A stretch of 64,000 bases of DNA, taken from a bacterium. Lineage in GTDB: Bacteria; Krumholzibacteriota; Krumholzibacteriia; LZORAL124-64-63. The position numbers and the translations under genes were made by a program. The notes beneath the pieces are model-generated. The model was not told the origin of the DNA and ran no database searches. It was given only the letters and a program-made list of their open reading frames with translations. The DNA lies in NCBI GenBank assembly GCA_016712675.1, contig JADJQR010000001.1:4216001-4280000 (forward strand). Reading direction: 5' to 3'. Shown here piece by piece: positions 54,386 to 62,594 of the stretch; the first letter of the stretch is position 1, and each line of letters opens with the position of its first letter.

Positions 54386-56461
54386 ATGAAGCGCCTGGTC
54401 CTCAGAACCGTCCTGCCCGCCCTGCTGGCGATCGCCCTGTTCACCGGCGTCGTCTTCGTCTACATCCTGCCCGCCTTCGACCGCGTCATCATGGACCAGA
54501 AGCGGCTGATGATCCGTGAGTTGACCGAGTCGGCCTGGAACATCCTGGCCCGCTGCCAGGCCGACGAGCAGGCCGGGCATCTGACCAGGGACCAGGCCCA
54601 GGCCGCCGCCGTCTCCCAGGTCCGCGGCCTGCACTACGGCCAGGGCAGCAAGGACTACTTCTGGATCATCGACGAGCACCCACGGATGATCGTGCACCCC
54701 TACCGCCCCGACCTCGAGGGAACCGACCTGCGCGAGTTCGCCGACCCGCACGGCAAGCGGCTCTTCGTCGAGATGGCGCGGGTGGTCCAGGCCGACGGCT
54801 CGGGCTACGTCAGCTACCGTTGGCAGTGGAAGGACGACAGTCGGCGCATCGTGCCGAAGCTCTCTTACGTCAAAGGTTTCGCGCCGTGGGGCTGGATCAT
54901 CGGCACCGGCGTCTACATCGAGGATGTGGCGGCCGAACGCGCCGCCCTGGTCGAGCGGCTCCAGACGGTCTCGCTGGCCATCCTGCTGGTGGTCTCGGGC
55001 CTGCTGTTCGTCCTGCTGCGCGCCGGCTTCCAGGCCGAACGCGCGCGGCAGCGCCTGGCGGAGGCGCTGAACCTGTCCGAGGAGAAGCACCGCACGCTGA
55101 TCGAGTCGGCCGGCGAGTCGATCCTCATGGCCATCGCGGGCGAGCGCCTGTTCGGCAACCCGAGCCTGCTGCGGCAGCTGGGCTACGAAGAAGCCGCCTT
55201 CGCCGGCCTCGAGGTCGGCGAGGTGGTCCTGCCCACGGCCGCCGAGCGCGCGACGGGGCGCCGCGCCTGGCAGGACGTGGTCTCGGGCGGACCTGCGCCC
55301 GCACCGTACGAGGCCGAGCTGCGCCGCGCCGACGGCACGACGCTGCGCGTGAACCTGTCGCTTTCGCACATCGAGGTCCGCGGGAAGGCGGGCTTCATGG
55401 CCGTGGCCACGCGCGTGGCCACCGTCAGGGACGTCGAGCCGGCCGCTGCCAACACGGCCGAGGAGTTGGCGGCCGCCAACCGGCGCCGGTCGGTCATGGC
55501 CGCGCTGATGCTGACGCACGGGACCCCGGCGGGCGAGGTGATGAGGCTGCTGTCGAACCAGGCCGAGGCCGTGACCCGTCGCAGCCTGGCGCTGGCGGAA
55601 GCCGAGCTGGGCCCGGCGTCCGGCAACTACGGGTTCCTGCTGATGGGCAGTGTCGGGCGCGCCGAAGCCAGCCTGCTCACGGACCAGGACCACGCGATCA
55701 TCCATGACGACGCGCCCGGGCTCGCCGAATACTGCCTGCGCCTGGGTGCACGCGTGGCGGAACTCCTGGCGGCCGCCGGCTACGCGCGCTGCCGCGGCGG
55801 CATCATGGCCAGCGAGCCGGCCTGCTGCCGCGCGCCGGAGGCCTGGCGCGCGACGTTCTCGCGCTGGATCCACACGCTGGAGGCCGACGATCTCCTGCAG
55901 GCGAAGGTCTTCTTCGACTTCCGCCCCCTGGCGCACGTCGGTGGCGCCGGCGACGAGGCGGCAATGGGCCTGGCGCGCGACCTGCGCGAACACCTCCACG
56001 CCGAGATCGCCACGCAGCCGCGCTTCTGCCACCTGCTGGCGCGCAGCATCCTGGCCTGCGAGCCGCCGCTATCGCCGTTCGGCTCCTTCGTGCTCGAGTC
56101 GCTGGACGGTCGGCACGCGACGTTCGACATCAAGGGCGTGCTGGCGCAGGTCGTGGATATCGCCCGCCTGCGGGCGCTGCAGCACGGCGTGCGCGCGGTG
56201 GGCACCGTGGCGCGGCTGGAGTCCCTGGCCGCTGCCGGCGCCCTCAAGCCCACCACCACCGAGGCGACGATCGCCGCGTTCCGCTTCCTCCAGGACCTGC
56301 GTCTGCGGCATCAGGCCGCGCAGGTGCTGGCGCAGGTCGAAGCGGACAACCGTCTCGAGCCCGCGACGCTGACGCCAGCCGAGCAGGCCGAGCTCAAGCG
56401 CGCCCTCGGGCACGTCAAGGCGCTGCAGGCGGCCGTCGACCACGACTTCGCGGGAGCCTGA
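54386..56461 (+). CDS. Cache-PAS-DUF294 membrane signalling nucleotidyltransferase
   Basis: A 691-residue protein. Membrane helices near 8-30 and 198-220 flank an extracytoplasmic sCache_2-like domain (GSKDYFWIIDEHPRMIVHPY, GWIIGTGVYIEDV). A PAS-like domain follows (about 230-360). Then comes a DUF294/GlnD-type nucleotidyltransferase with G421-S-V-G and D433-Q-D435, and a DUF294 C-terminal domain. Usual DUF294 proteins have CBS domains instead of Cache-PAS. The ATG follows CGGGAGCCCC. It may sense a small carboxylate and nucleotidylate a target or make a nucleotide signal. It is divergent from the symporter genes. Confidence 0.87.
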   Translation: MKRLVLRTVLPALLAIALFTGVVFVYILPAFDRVIMDQKRLMIRELTESAWNILARCQADEQAGHLTRDQAQAAAVSQVRGLHYGQGSKDYFWIIDEHPRMIVHPYRPDLEGTDLREFADPHGKRLFVEMARVVQADGSGYVSYRWQWKDDSRRIVPKLSYVKGFAPWGWIIGTGVYIEDVAAERAALVERLQTVSLAILLVVSGLLFVLLRAGFQAERARQRLAEALNLSEEKHRTLIESAGESILMAIAGERLFGNPSLLRQLGYEEAAFAGLEVGEVVLPTAAERATGRRAWQDVVSGGPAPAPYEAELRRADGTTLRVNLSLSHIEVRGKAGFMAVATRVATVRDVEPAAANTAEELAAANRRRSVMAALMLTHGTPAGEVMRLLSNQAEAVTRRSLALAEAELGPASGNYGFLLMGSVGRAEASLLTDQDHAIIHDDAPGLAEYCLRLGARVAELLAAAGYARCRGGIMASEPACCRAPEAWRATFSRWIHTLEADDLLQAKVFFDFRPLAHVGGAGDEAAMGLARDLREHLHAEIATQPRFCHLLARSILACEPPLSPFGSFVLESLDGRHATFDIKGVLAQVVDIARLRALQHGVRAVGTVARLESLAAAGALKPTTTEATIAAFRFLQDLRLRHQAAQVLAQVEADNRLEPATLTPAEQAELKRALGHVKALQAAVDHDFAGA

Positions 56462-56466
56462 TCGCC

Positions 56467-57207
56467 ATGGCCGACCACGACGCCGGTCCGCTGCTGCTGC
56501 TCGGCGACGTCCATGCGCGCTTCGGCGTCATCGCCGCGCAGATCGAGCACGCGCGCGAGGTGGCCGGCGCCCTGCCCTGCGGCGTGGTGATCGCCGGCGA
56601 CCTCGGCCTGTTCAGGGACGACCTGCGCCGGCACTTCCGCCGCCAGGGCCTGCGCTTCCCGGTGCCGGTGGGGTTCATCGAGGGCAACCACGAGGACTTC
56701 CGCGATTTCGCCGCCCTGGTCGCCGACTTCGCCGACGTGGTGACCCACCTGCCGCGCGCCACCGTCCAACCGCTCGGGCCCTGGCGGGCGCTGTGCCTGG
56801 GCGGCGCGCGCTACATGGACGCCATGACCACGCCCCGCGGCTGCGAGGTCACCGAGCGGGACATCGACGCCTGCCTGGCGCTCCCGGCCAGCGCGGTCGA
56901 CCTGGTGGTCAGCCACGACTGCCCGTGCGGGATCGGCGTCCCCGGGACCGTGGGCTTCGAGCATCTCGGGCCGCCCGGCGTGCCCGGGTTCGAGCGTATC
57001 GCCGCGCGCCTGCAGCCGCGGCTGTGGGTCTTCGGCCACCACCACCGCTGGCACGAGCACGAGAAGCTCGGCACCCGCTACCTGGGCCTGCCCGAGAGCT
57101 GGCACGGCTACTGCCTGCTCGACCACGCCGGCAACCTGCGGCGGGTCGATCATGTGGCGACGCCCGCGCCGGGTCCGCGGCGCTGGGGATTCCCCGGCGG
57201 GCGCTGA
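56467..57207 (+). CDS. metallophosphoesterase
   Basis: A 246-residue calcineurin-like phosphoesterase. Metal ligands are in GDVHARFG, IAGDLGLF, GNHEDF, VVSHDCPCG and FGHHHRWHE, in the canonical order. The start is 5 bases after the Cache-DUF294 stop, so the two are probably co-transcribed; it could remove the modification or nucleotide made by its neighbour (inference). Confidence 0.9.
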   Translation: MADHDAGPLLLLGDVHARFGVIAAQIEHAREVAGALPCGVVIAGDLGLFRDDLRRHFRRQGLRFPVPVGFIEGNHEDFRDFAALVADFADVVTHLPRATVQPLGPWRALCLGGARYMDAMTTPRGCEVTERDIDACLALPASAVDLVVSHDCPCGIGVPGTVGFEHLGPPGVPGFERIAARLQPRLWVFGHHHRWHEHEKLGTRYLGLPESWHGYCLLDHAGNLRRVDHVATPAPGPRRWGFPGGR

Positions 57208-57288
57208 ACAGCCCCGGAGTTGCCCCCCTGCCCGTCCATCGGTAGCGTGTCGGCTTCCCGTTCTCCCCTGAACCGACAAGGAGCCGAC

Positions 57289-57879
57289 ATGCGCAAGCCC
57301 CTGCTGATGGCCCTGGCCGCAGGCTGCCTCGCGGCCGCCCTGGCCACCGCCGTCCCGGCCGCCGCCCAGGACGGCCAGACGGACCAGAAGGCCATGGAAG
57401 AGATGATGATGAAGCTGGCGGCGCCGGGCGCCCCGCACCAGCACCTGGCCACGCTGGCCGGCAACTGGATGGCGACGACGACGATGTACATGGACGGCGC
57501 CACGCCCACGACGTCCACCGGCAAGGTCACCTACGAGGTCGTGCTGGGCGGTCGCTACGTGCTGGGCCGCTACCAGATGTCGTTCATGGGCCAGCCCATG
57601 GAGGGCCTGAGTGTCGACGGCTACGACAACATGAAGCAGGAGTACTTCAGCCTGTGGTTCGACACCATGGGCACCGGCTTCTACGAGGCGCGCGGCAAGG
57701 CCTCGGCCGACGGCAAGACGGTCGCGCTGGCGGGCACGATGGAGATGGGCCCGATGCAGATCCCCTCGCGCTCGGAGACCGTCTTCGTCGACAAGGACAC
57801 GGTCCGCTTCACCATGTGGCAGTCGATGGGCGGCCAGGAGATGAAGGCGATGGAGATGGAGTACAAGCGCGCGAAGTAG
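57289..57879 (+). CDS. DUF1579 family exported protein
   Basis: A 196-residue protein with a signal peptide ending VPAAAQDG. The body, LATLAGNWMATTTMYMDG ... GGRYVLGRYQMSFMG ... GYDNMKQEYFSLWFD, is the DUF1579 beta-barrel pattern. The Met content is unusually high. The ATG follows AAGGAG. Function unknown. Confidence 0.88.
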   Translation: MRKPLLMALAAGCLAAALATAVPAAAQDGQTDQKAMEEMMMKLAAPGAPHQHLATLAGNWMATTTMYMDGATPTTSTGKVTYEVVLGGRYVLGRYQMSFMGQPMEGLSVDGYDNMKQEYFSLWFDTMGTGFYEARGKASADGKTVALAGTMEMGPMQIPSRSETVFVDKDTVRFTMWQSMGGQEMKAMEMEYKRAK

Positions 57880-57898
57880 CGCCCTTCTCCGACAGCTG

Positions 57899-57931
57899 AA
57901 GGCCGCGCGGGTCGGGGACCGGCGCGGCCTT
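57899..57931 (+). terminator. strong hairpin after the DUF1579 gene
   Basis: AAGGCCGCGC and GCGCGGCCTT form a perfect 10-bp stem with a 13-base loop, 20 bases after the stop. The sequence after it is only weakly T-rich (CGTCT). Confidence 0.65.
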
Positions 57932-57962
57932 CGTCTACCAGTCCCTGCGCGGTGACCGCGCA

Positions 57963-57978
57963 CTTGCGCCGGCGCAAG
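57963..57978. terminator. perfect 16-bp palindrome between convergent genes
   Basis: CTTGCGCCGGCGCAAG is fully self-complementary and followed by a second GC hairpin-prone stretch. It sits 19 bases from the stop of the minus-strand TPM gene and may end its transcripts. A near-copy lies at 62260-62275. Confidence 0.4.
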
Positions 57979-57996
57979 TCCGGCGCCGGCCACAGG

Positions 57997-58461
57997 TCAG
58001 TACGAGATCTCGTCCGGCAGCTCGTTCACGTCGTCCTTCCGGTACGGGAAGTGCGCGCGCAGCTTCTCGCCCACCAGGGCGATGCCCTCGCACACCCCCT
58101 CGGCGAATTGGCCGACCCGGAAGCGCTCCGTCATCAGGTCGCGAACGTCGTTCCAGAACTCGACGCCCACGCGCCGGTGCAGTTCCTCGTCCCCCAGCAC
58201 GGCGAACTTCCGCGAGCGCGTCGCCAGGTAGACGAGCACGCCGTTGCGTTCGGCCGTCTCGTGCATCCGCAACTCCGCGAAGATCTCCCGCGCGCGCACG
58301 AACGAATCGCCATATACGGGCGCCTTCGCGGGGACATCGCGCTCGAGATGCAGGCGGATCTCCCCGCTGGTGCGCATCTCCGCTGCCGCGATGGCCTCGC
58401 GCAGGAGACCCTGCTCCGCCGCGCTGAAGAACTTGCGCGGGATATCACTGCGTCCAGGCAT
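57997..58461 (-). CDS. TPM domain protein
   Basis: A 154-residue soluble protein with the TPM fold: IAAAEMRTSGEIRLHLERD, RNGVLVYLATRSRKFAVLGDEELHRRV and FAEGVCEGIALVGEKL. No signal peptide or anchor is seen. GGAGG precedes the ATG by 8 bases. It is third in a LemA-TPM-TPM operon, a common arrangement; function in envelope stress or membrane integrity is uncertain. Confidence 0.88.
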   Translation of the reverse strand: MPGRSDIPRKFFSAAEQGLLREAIAAAEMRTSGEIRLHLERDVPAKAPVYGDSFVRAREIFAELRMHETAERNGVLVYLATRSRKFAVLGDEELHRRVGVEFWNDVRDLMTERFRVGQFAEGVCEGIALVGEKLRAHFPYRKDDVNELPDEISY

Positions 58462-58462
58462 G

Positions 58463-59269
58463 TCACCAACCTCCGCTTGCGCCGCCGCCGCCGGAGAAGC
58501 CCCCGCCACCGGAGAAGCCGCCGCCGCCACCACCACCACCGAAGCCGCCGCCCCAGCCACCGCCGCCGCGATGCGAGCGGCCGCTGCCGGCCAGCATGGA
58601 GCCGATGATCAGCGGCGCCAGCGAATTCGAGCGCCGCCGCCCGCCGGCGATGATGGGCAGCAGCACGAAGAACAGGAAGAAGAGCGGCAGCGGGAAGCCG
58701 CGGCGCTCCTTGCTCTTGCTCCTGTCGCCCGCCGCGCCCCCGCCGGCAGCCAACGGGTCGTCCGGCGCCACGGCCTGCGCCACGCGCTGGACCACGTACG
58801 CCAGGCGCCCGGACGCCGGCTCCCGCGGGACCTCGACCATGTCACGCAGGATGCGCTCGGCCGTGACGTCGGGCAGCGTCTCCTCCAGCCCGTAGCCGAC
58901 CTCGATCCGGGACTCGCGCCGGTCGGGGAACACCGTGAACAGCACGCCACGCTGCGTGTCGCGCTGTCCCATGCGCCAGTGCTCGTACAGCCGGTTGACG
59001 TAGTCGGCCAGCTCGCCGCCGTGGTCCGGCAGCACCGCGACGACGAATTGGATGCCCGTGCGCTGCTCGAACGCGTACAGCGCGCCGGCGAAGCGCTCGG
59101 CCTCGTCGGGCGTGACCAGGCCCACCGCGTCCAGGAAGTGCTGGGACGGGGCCGGCGGCAGGTCCGCGTCCTTGCGCTGCGCGCGCGCGGGCGCCGGCAG
59201 GGCCAACACGACCGCCACCAGCACCAGCGCCGCGGACGCGGTCGTCCGCCATGCCCCGCGGTGGCGCAC
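58463..59269 (-). CDS. YgcG-like TPM domain protein with Gly-rich tail
   Basis: A 268-residue exported protein. After the signal peptide (LALPAPARAQ) comes a TPM domain (FLDAVGLVTPDEAERFAGAL, GIQFVVAVLP, RGVLFTVFPDRRESRIEVGYGLE), a membrane segment (LPLFFLFFVLLPIIAG) and a long Gly/Ser/Phe tail (GGGFSGGGG). The GTG start shares a base with the LemA stop. This layout matches YgcG-type proteins that accompany LemA. Confidence 0.88.
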   Translation of the reverse strand: MRHRGAWRTTASAALVLVAVVLALPAPARAQRKDADLPPAPSQHFLDAVGLVTPDEAERFAGALYAFEQRTGIQFVVAVLPDHGGELADYVNRLYEHWRMGQRDTQRGVLFTVFPDRRESRIEVGYGLEETLPDVTAERILRDMVEVPREPASGRLAYVVQRVAQAVAPDDPLAAGGGAAGDRSKSKERRGFPLPLFFLFFVLLPIIAGGRRRSNSLAPLIIGSMLAGSGRSHRGGGGWGGGFGGGGGGGGFSGGGGFSGGGGASGGW

Positions 59270-59865
59270 TAGAACTTCACCTGCGGCGCGTTCTGCGCGC
59301 CCTCGGTCGCCTCGAAGTAGGCCTTCTTCTCGAACCCGAACATCCCGGCCAGCATCGCCATGGGGAACTTGCGGATGACCGTGTTGTAGCCCTGCGCCAG
59401 CTCGTTGAAGCGGCGACGTTCCACGGTGATGCGGTTCTCGGAGCCCTCGAGCTGCGCCTGCAGGTCCAGGAAGCCCTGATTCGCCTTGAGGTCCGGGTAC
59501 TGCTCCATGACCACCATCAGGCGGCCCAGCGCCGAGCCCAGCTCGCCCTGCGCGGCCTGGAACTTCTGCATCGCCGCCGGATCGTTCATGGCCTCGGGCG
59601 TCAGTTCGGCCGTCACCTGCGTGGCCTTGGCGCGCGCGTTGACCACGGCCTCGAGCGTCTCGCGCTCGTGCTCCGCGTAGCCCTTGACGGTCTCGACCAG
59701 GTTGGGGATCAGGTCGGCGCGCCGCTGGTATACGTTCTCCACGTTGGCCCATTGGCCGTCGACGCCCTCCTGCAGCCCGATCACCTTGTTGTACTGGCCG
59801 GTCAGCGACAGGACCACCAGGGCGATGATGCCCAGGATGACGATGAGCGGGATGAACTTCTTCAT
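59269..59865 (-). CDS. lemA: LemA family protein
   Basis: A 198-residue protein with an N-terminal membrane helix (IPLIVILGIIALVVLSL) and a helical periplasmic or cytoplasmic domain. Family motifs are YNKVIGLQEGVDGQWANVEN, YQRRADLIPNLVETVKGYA, ERRRFNELAQGYN and a C-terminal FGFEKKAYFEA. It is first in the LemA-TPM-TPM operon. Function not established. Confidence 0.93.
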   Translation of the reverse strand: MKKFIPLIVILGIIALVVLSLTGQYNKVIGLQEGVDGQWANVENVYQRRADLIPNLVETVKGYAEHERETLEAVVNARAKATQVTAELTPEAMNDPAAMQKFQAAQGELGSALGRLMVVMEQYPDLKANQGFLDLQAQLEGSENRITVERRRFNELAQGYNTVIRKFPMAMLAGMFGFEKKAYFEATEGAQNAPQVKF

Positions 59866-59993
59866 GGTTCCTCCGGGTCGGTGGTTCGTTCCATTCGGCG
59901 GGAGATACCCGTGCCAACGGGGCGCTATTCAACTGCCAAGCTAAGCGAAGGACGCGGTGCGGGCGAGGTGAAGGTGGCGTCTCGATTCTGGGC

Positions 59994-60023
59994 TTGCATT
60001 CCTGGGTGAAGTCTTGATATACT
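59994..60023 (+). promoter_or_regulatory. sigma-70-like promoter
   Basis: TTGCAT (59994-59999), 18-base spacer, TATACT (60018-60023), about 110 bases before the start of the exported protein gene at 60136. This is the best-looking housekeeping-type promoter in the window. Confidence 0.45.
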
Positions 60024-60135
60024 GGACGATCTTTGTCGCCGATCTGGTCTTGGCTGTCGCAAACTGGCGAGGCCCAAGCGTTTGGCGATGCGGCACCAGA
60101 CTGACAACCGGAAACGTCTCCAAGGGGAACCCACC

Positions 60136-60705
60136 ATGCTCCGCACCCGGCCGAACCGCCATGTCCCGACCCTGGTCTGCACCCTCCTCGTCCTCGGCCT
60201 GGCCGCCGCTCCGGCCCGCGCCACGATCTCGGGCCCTGCGCAGATCACCGCCTCGACCACGATCCCCAGCTGGGGCGGCTTCACGATCGACCAGATCTGC
60301 GACGGCATCCTCACGGTGCCGGGCTGGTACAACGGCTTCGCGGTGAACCCCGGTATCGTCGGCACGATCCGCCTGGACCTCACGTCCCCGCAGGCGCTCG
60401 GCGACTTCGTGCTGTGGAACGACGTCAACGTCGCGAACGAAGGCATCTCGCAGTTCCGGCTCGACTTTTTCGATGCCGCCGATCTGCCGCTCGGCAGCAC
60501 GCCCGTCTTCGTGGGCCCGATCGGCCAGACCGCGCCGGCCATCTACCCGTTCGCCACGGTGGAGAACGTCAAGCGCGTGGACCTGGTCGTGCTGACGCTC
60601 AACCCGAGCCCGCGCCTGGAGATCCGCGAGGTGGCGTTCAACTGGTCGGACGTCGTGGCGACGGAGTCGGCGACGTATGGGGCGGTCAAGGCGCTGTTCC
60701 GGTGA
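60136..60705 (+). CDS. exported protein of unknown function
   Basis: A 189-residue protein with a signal peptide (LVLGLAAAPARA). The beta-rich body GTIRLDLTSPQALGDFVLW ... ISQFRLDFFDAADLPLG ... VKRVDLVVLTL resembles a discoidin-like jelly-roll, ending ATYGAVKALFR. The ATG at 60136 follows AAGGGGAACC. The stop codon lies directly next to the left end of the IS element, so the gene appears intact with the insertion just after it. Confidence 0.75.
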   Translation: MLRTRPNRHVPTLVCTLLVLGLAAAPARATISGPAQITASTTIPSWGGFTIDQICDGILTVPGWYNGFAVNPGIVGTIRLDLTSPQALGDFVLWNDVNVANEGISQFRLDFFDAADLPLGSTPVFVGPIGQTAPAIYPFATVENVKRVDLVVLTLNPSPRLEIREVAFNWSDVVATESATYGAVKALFR

Positions 60706-60717
60706 TATGGAGTGACC
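60706..60717 (+). repeat. IS terminal inverted repeat, transposase 3' side
   Basis: TATGGAGTGACC, perfect inverse of 62236-62247. It starts one base after the upstream gene's stop codon. Confidence 0.85.
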
Positions 60718-61016
60718 CAAGTCAAGGGCCGTCTTCCGTCAGGGAGGCGGCCCTTCCCTTATCGGTTCAAGGCCACGACGGTCGGGGAGGGCGGACGAGG
60801 CAGGACGCTTCGACGACGTGTCACTCTGATATTCGCGGGTTGCGCCGGCGCACCGGTGCCGTGCCGCATGACCGTGCTCCGTCGGGAGGTACCGCTGTCT
60901 AGCATCGCGAGTCTGGACTGTTCGGCCCAGTCGCTTACCGATAACGCGGGTTCTCCGGATCGTGCCTGTTCTCATCCGCCGTCTCCGACCGCCGATCCCG
61001 GGGTTCTGGTTCAGGC
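60718..61016 (-). ncRNA. possible bridge RNA/seekRNA region of the IS element
   Basis: A 299-base stretch with no convincing gene lies between the transposase stop and the inverted repeat. It contains the hairpin AAGGGCCG / CGGCCCTT (60724-60731 / 60748-60755). In IS1111-type elements the guide RNA that pairs with donor and target DNA is encoded in this 3' position. I infer its presence from location and size; the loops were not matched to the flanks. Confidence 0.3.
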
Positions 61017-62111
61017 CTAACTTGGCTGCGCCTCACGCAGCGTCTCCCACACGTACCCGATCAGCATCCGCGCGATGGCCACGACGATGGTGTTGTGGTG
61101 CTTGCTCTTGCCGACCAGCCGCCGGTACTGCGTACACAGCCGTTGCTGCGCCCGATCAGCCCGGGCGATCACCTGGGGGTGGTTGCCCGCGCCGACGCTT
61201 GGCCAGCCTCACCCCCACCGCGGGCTTGTGCCGGTAGTGCCAGGCGGTCTCGATCAGCAGGCGCCGGACGTGGCGGTTGCCAGTCTTGGTGATCCCGCCT
61301 CGTCGTCGATGTTCGCCGCTGCTGTGCTCACTCGGCACGAGCCCGAGGTAGGCCATCAGTGCAGGCGCGGTCGGGAACCGGCGGACGTCGTGCAGCTCGG
61401 CGGCCAGGGACAGGGCGGTGACCGTGTCGATACCGCGGAAGCAGCGAAGGTGAGCCACCGGTTCGCGGTACGGGTCCTGCGCGGCCACGGCGGCCAGTTG
61501 CTCGTCCAGAGCCGCAACCCGGGCCTCGTGCTGTTCGAGGGCCAGCATGTAGTCCTCGAACACGACCTGGTCGGCGGCCCGGGAGAACTTCAATCCGTGC
61601 CGCCACGTATGGTGCCTCTGCGACCACTGGTTGCCGTCATGGAAGACCAGCGACCGGCGCAGCAGGAACTTGCCGAGGCGCTGCCGTGAGCGCACCAGGT
61701 CCAGCTGCGCATCCTCCCGGCACCGGCACAGATCCCGGACCGACTCCTCGTCCTCGGTCGGGGGTGCACCGCGGTCAGCAGCCCCGCGGCATGCAGATGG
61801 GCCAGCTTACGGGCGTCCCGGTGGTCGGTCTTGACCCGGTCCCCGTGGCGCACCGGGATCAGGGACGGCGCGGCGATCATGCAATCGATCCCTTCCCCCT
61901 GGAGTTGCCGCTGCAGGCCGTAGCCCGTGGGGCCGGCCTCGTACACACATCGCAACGGCGCGTGCGGCTTGAGCTTGCGGATCAATCGCTTCAAGGCGGT
62001 CGGCTCGTTCGCCACCTCCCACTGCAGCACTTCCCCGGCCCCGGTCTGAAGCATCGCCACGGCAATCGTCCTCTTGTGCACATCCAGCCCGACGTAGGTT
62101 ATACTGCTCAT
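61017..62111 (-). pseudogene. IS110-family transposase broken by two frameshifts
   Basis: Read across three frames it encodes about 365 residues. Frame one starts MSSITYVGLDVHKRTIAVAM and carries the DEDD residues (GLDVHK, YEAGPTGYGL, KTDHRDARKLA). The frame shifts near 61765 in a run of five G (plus strand) to ...RQRLGKFLLRRSLVFHDG, the Transposase_20 domain (FRGIDTVTALSLAAELHD, AYLGLVPSEHSSG, GGITKTGNRHVRRLL). It shifts again near 61180 in another five-G run to ...VGKSKHHNTIVVAIARML, ending REAQPS. Each site needs one extra base, so either the gene is dead or the assembly has homopolymer errors. Confidence 0.88.
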
Positions 62112-62235
62112 CGCCGGCTCCCTTCGTCGCATGCGGCTCTGGCGCCTCGGCGCTAACCCGCGACTGCGGTGCTTGCCACCCGGCCGCCATCGTCTACCAC
62201 CTGAACGACAGTGGCGACGTTACGACAAGGGGGCC

Positions 62236-62247
62236 GGTCACTCCATA
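62236..62247 (-). repeat. IS terminal inverted repeat, transposase 5' side
   Basis: GGTCACTCCATA, perfect inverse of 60706-60717, about 125 bases upstream of the transposase start. The bases between show no other feature. Confidence 0.85.
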
Positions 62248-62251
62248 GGGT

Positions 62252-62398
62252 CTAGGTCGCTTGCGCCGGGGCAAGTCCCACGCGGTCACGATGCCGAGGG
62301 CCGGGGTGGGGCTGGGCCGCGGCCGTGGACACCACCACCGCACTGATAACGACAAGGACCGGAAGGGAATGCAGCGTCGAGAGGGATCGGTTGGTCAT
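62252..62398 (-). pseudogene. 5' fragment of an exported-protein gene cut at the IS
   Basis: A 48-codon frame starting MTNRSLSTLHSLPVLVVISA with a good ribosome site (GGAGG, 5 bases upstream). It has a full signal peptide ending VVVSTAAAQ but stops after only about 20 mature residues, 4 bases outside the IS repeat. It is most likely the front end of a secreted protein whose rest was lost when the element arrived. A genuine very small secreted protein is possible. The 196-base gap upstream (62399-62594) is AT-rich and shared with the divergent kinase gene. Confidence 0.45.
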
Positions 62399-62594
62399 GA
62401 CAACCTCCTCCGGACAGCAATGTGGATAAATATGCTGTTCTTATCCCAATATACCACGGCCGTGCCGGCGGCGTGTGGGACATTCCAACGCGGATCCCGC
62501 CGGCATCGCAGGGAATCGCATTGCGCGCATAAGCGGGTACACCTACGATGAAGATCGATGCACTCCGCATTTATCAATGCCCCCTGGAGGCCCG

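Larger units (their letters stand above)
60706..62247 (-). mobile_element. IS110-family insertion sequence, IS1111-like subgroup
   Basis: About 1.54 kb bounded by a perfect 12-bp inverted repeat: TATGGAGTGACC (60706-60717) and GGTCACTCCATA (62236-62247). Inside is a frameshifted DEDD-type transposase on the minus strand, with about 125 non-coding bases before it and about 300 after it. Inverted repeats near the ends and a long 3' non-coding part are traits of the IS1111 subgroup; plain IS110 members lack such repeats. The exact ends may extend a few bases beyond the repeats. No target duplication is seen. Confidence 0.85.

Noticed and set aside
61156-62132. Two separate IS genes (an orfA/orfB pair) in the insertion element
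   Set aside because: Both parts belong to one IS110-type transposase; reading through two G5 runs restores a single protein of normal length.
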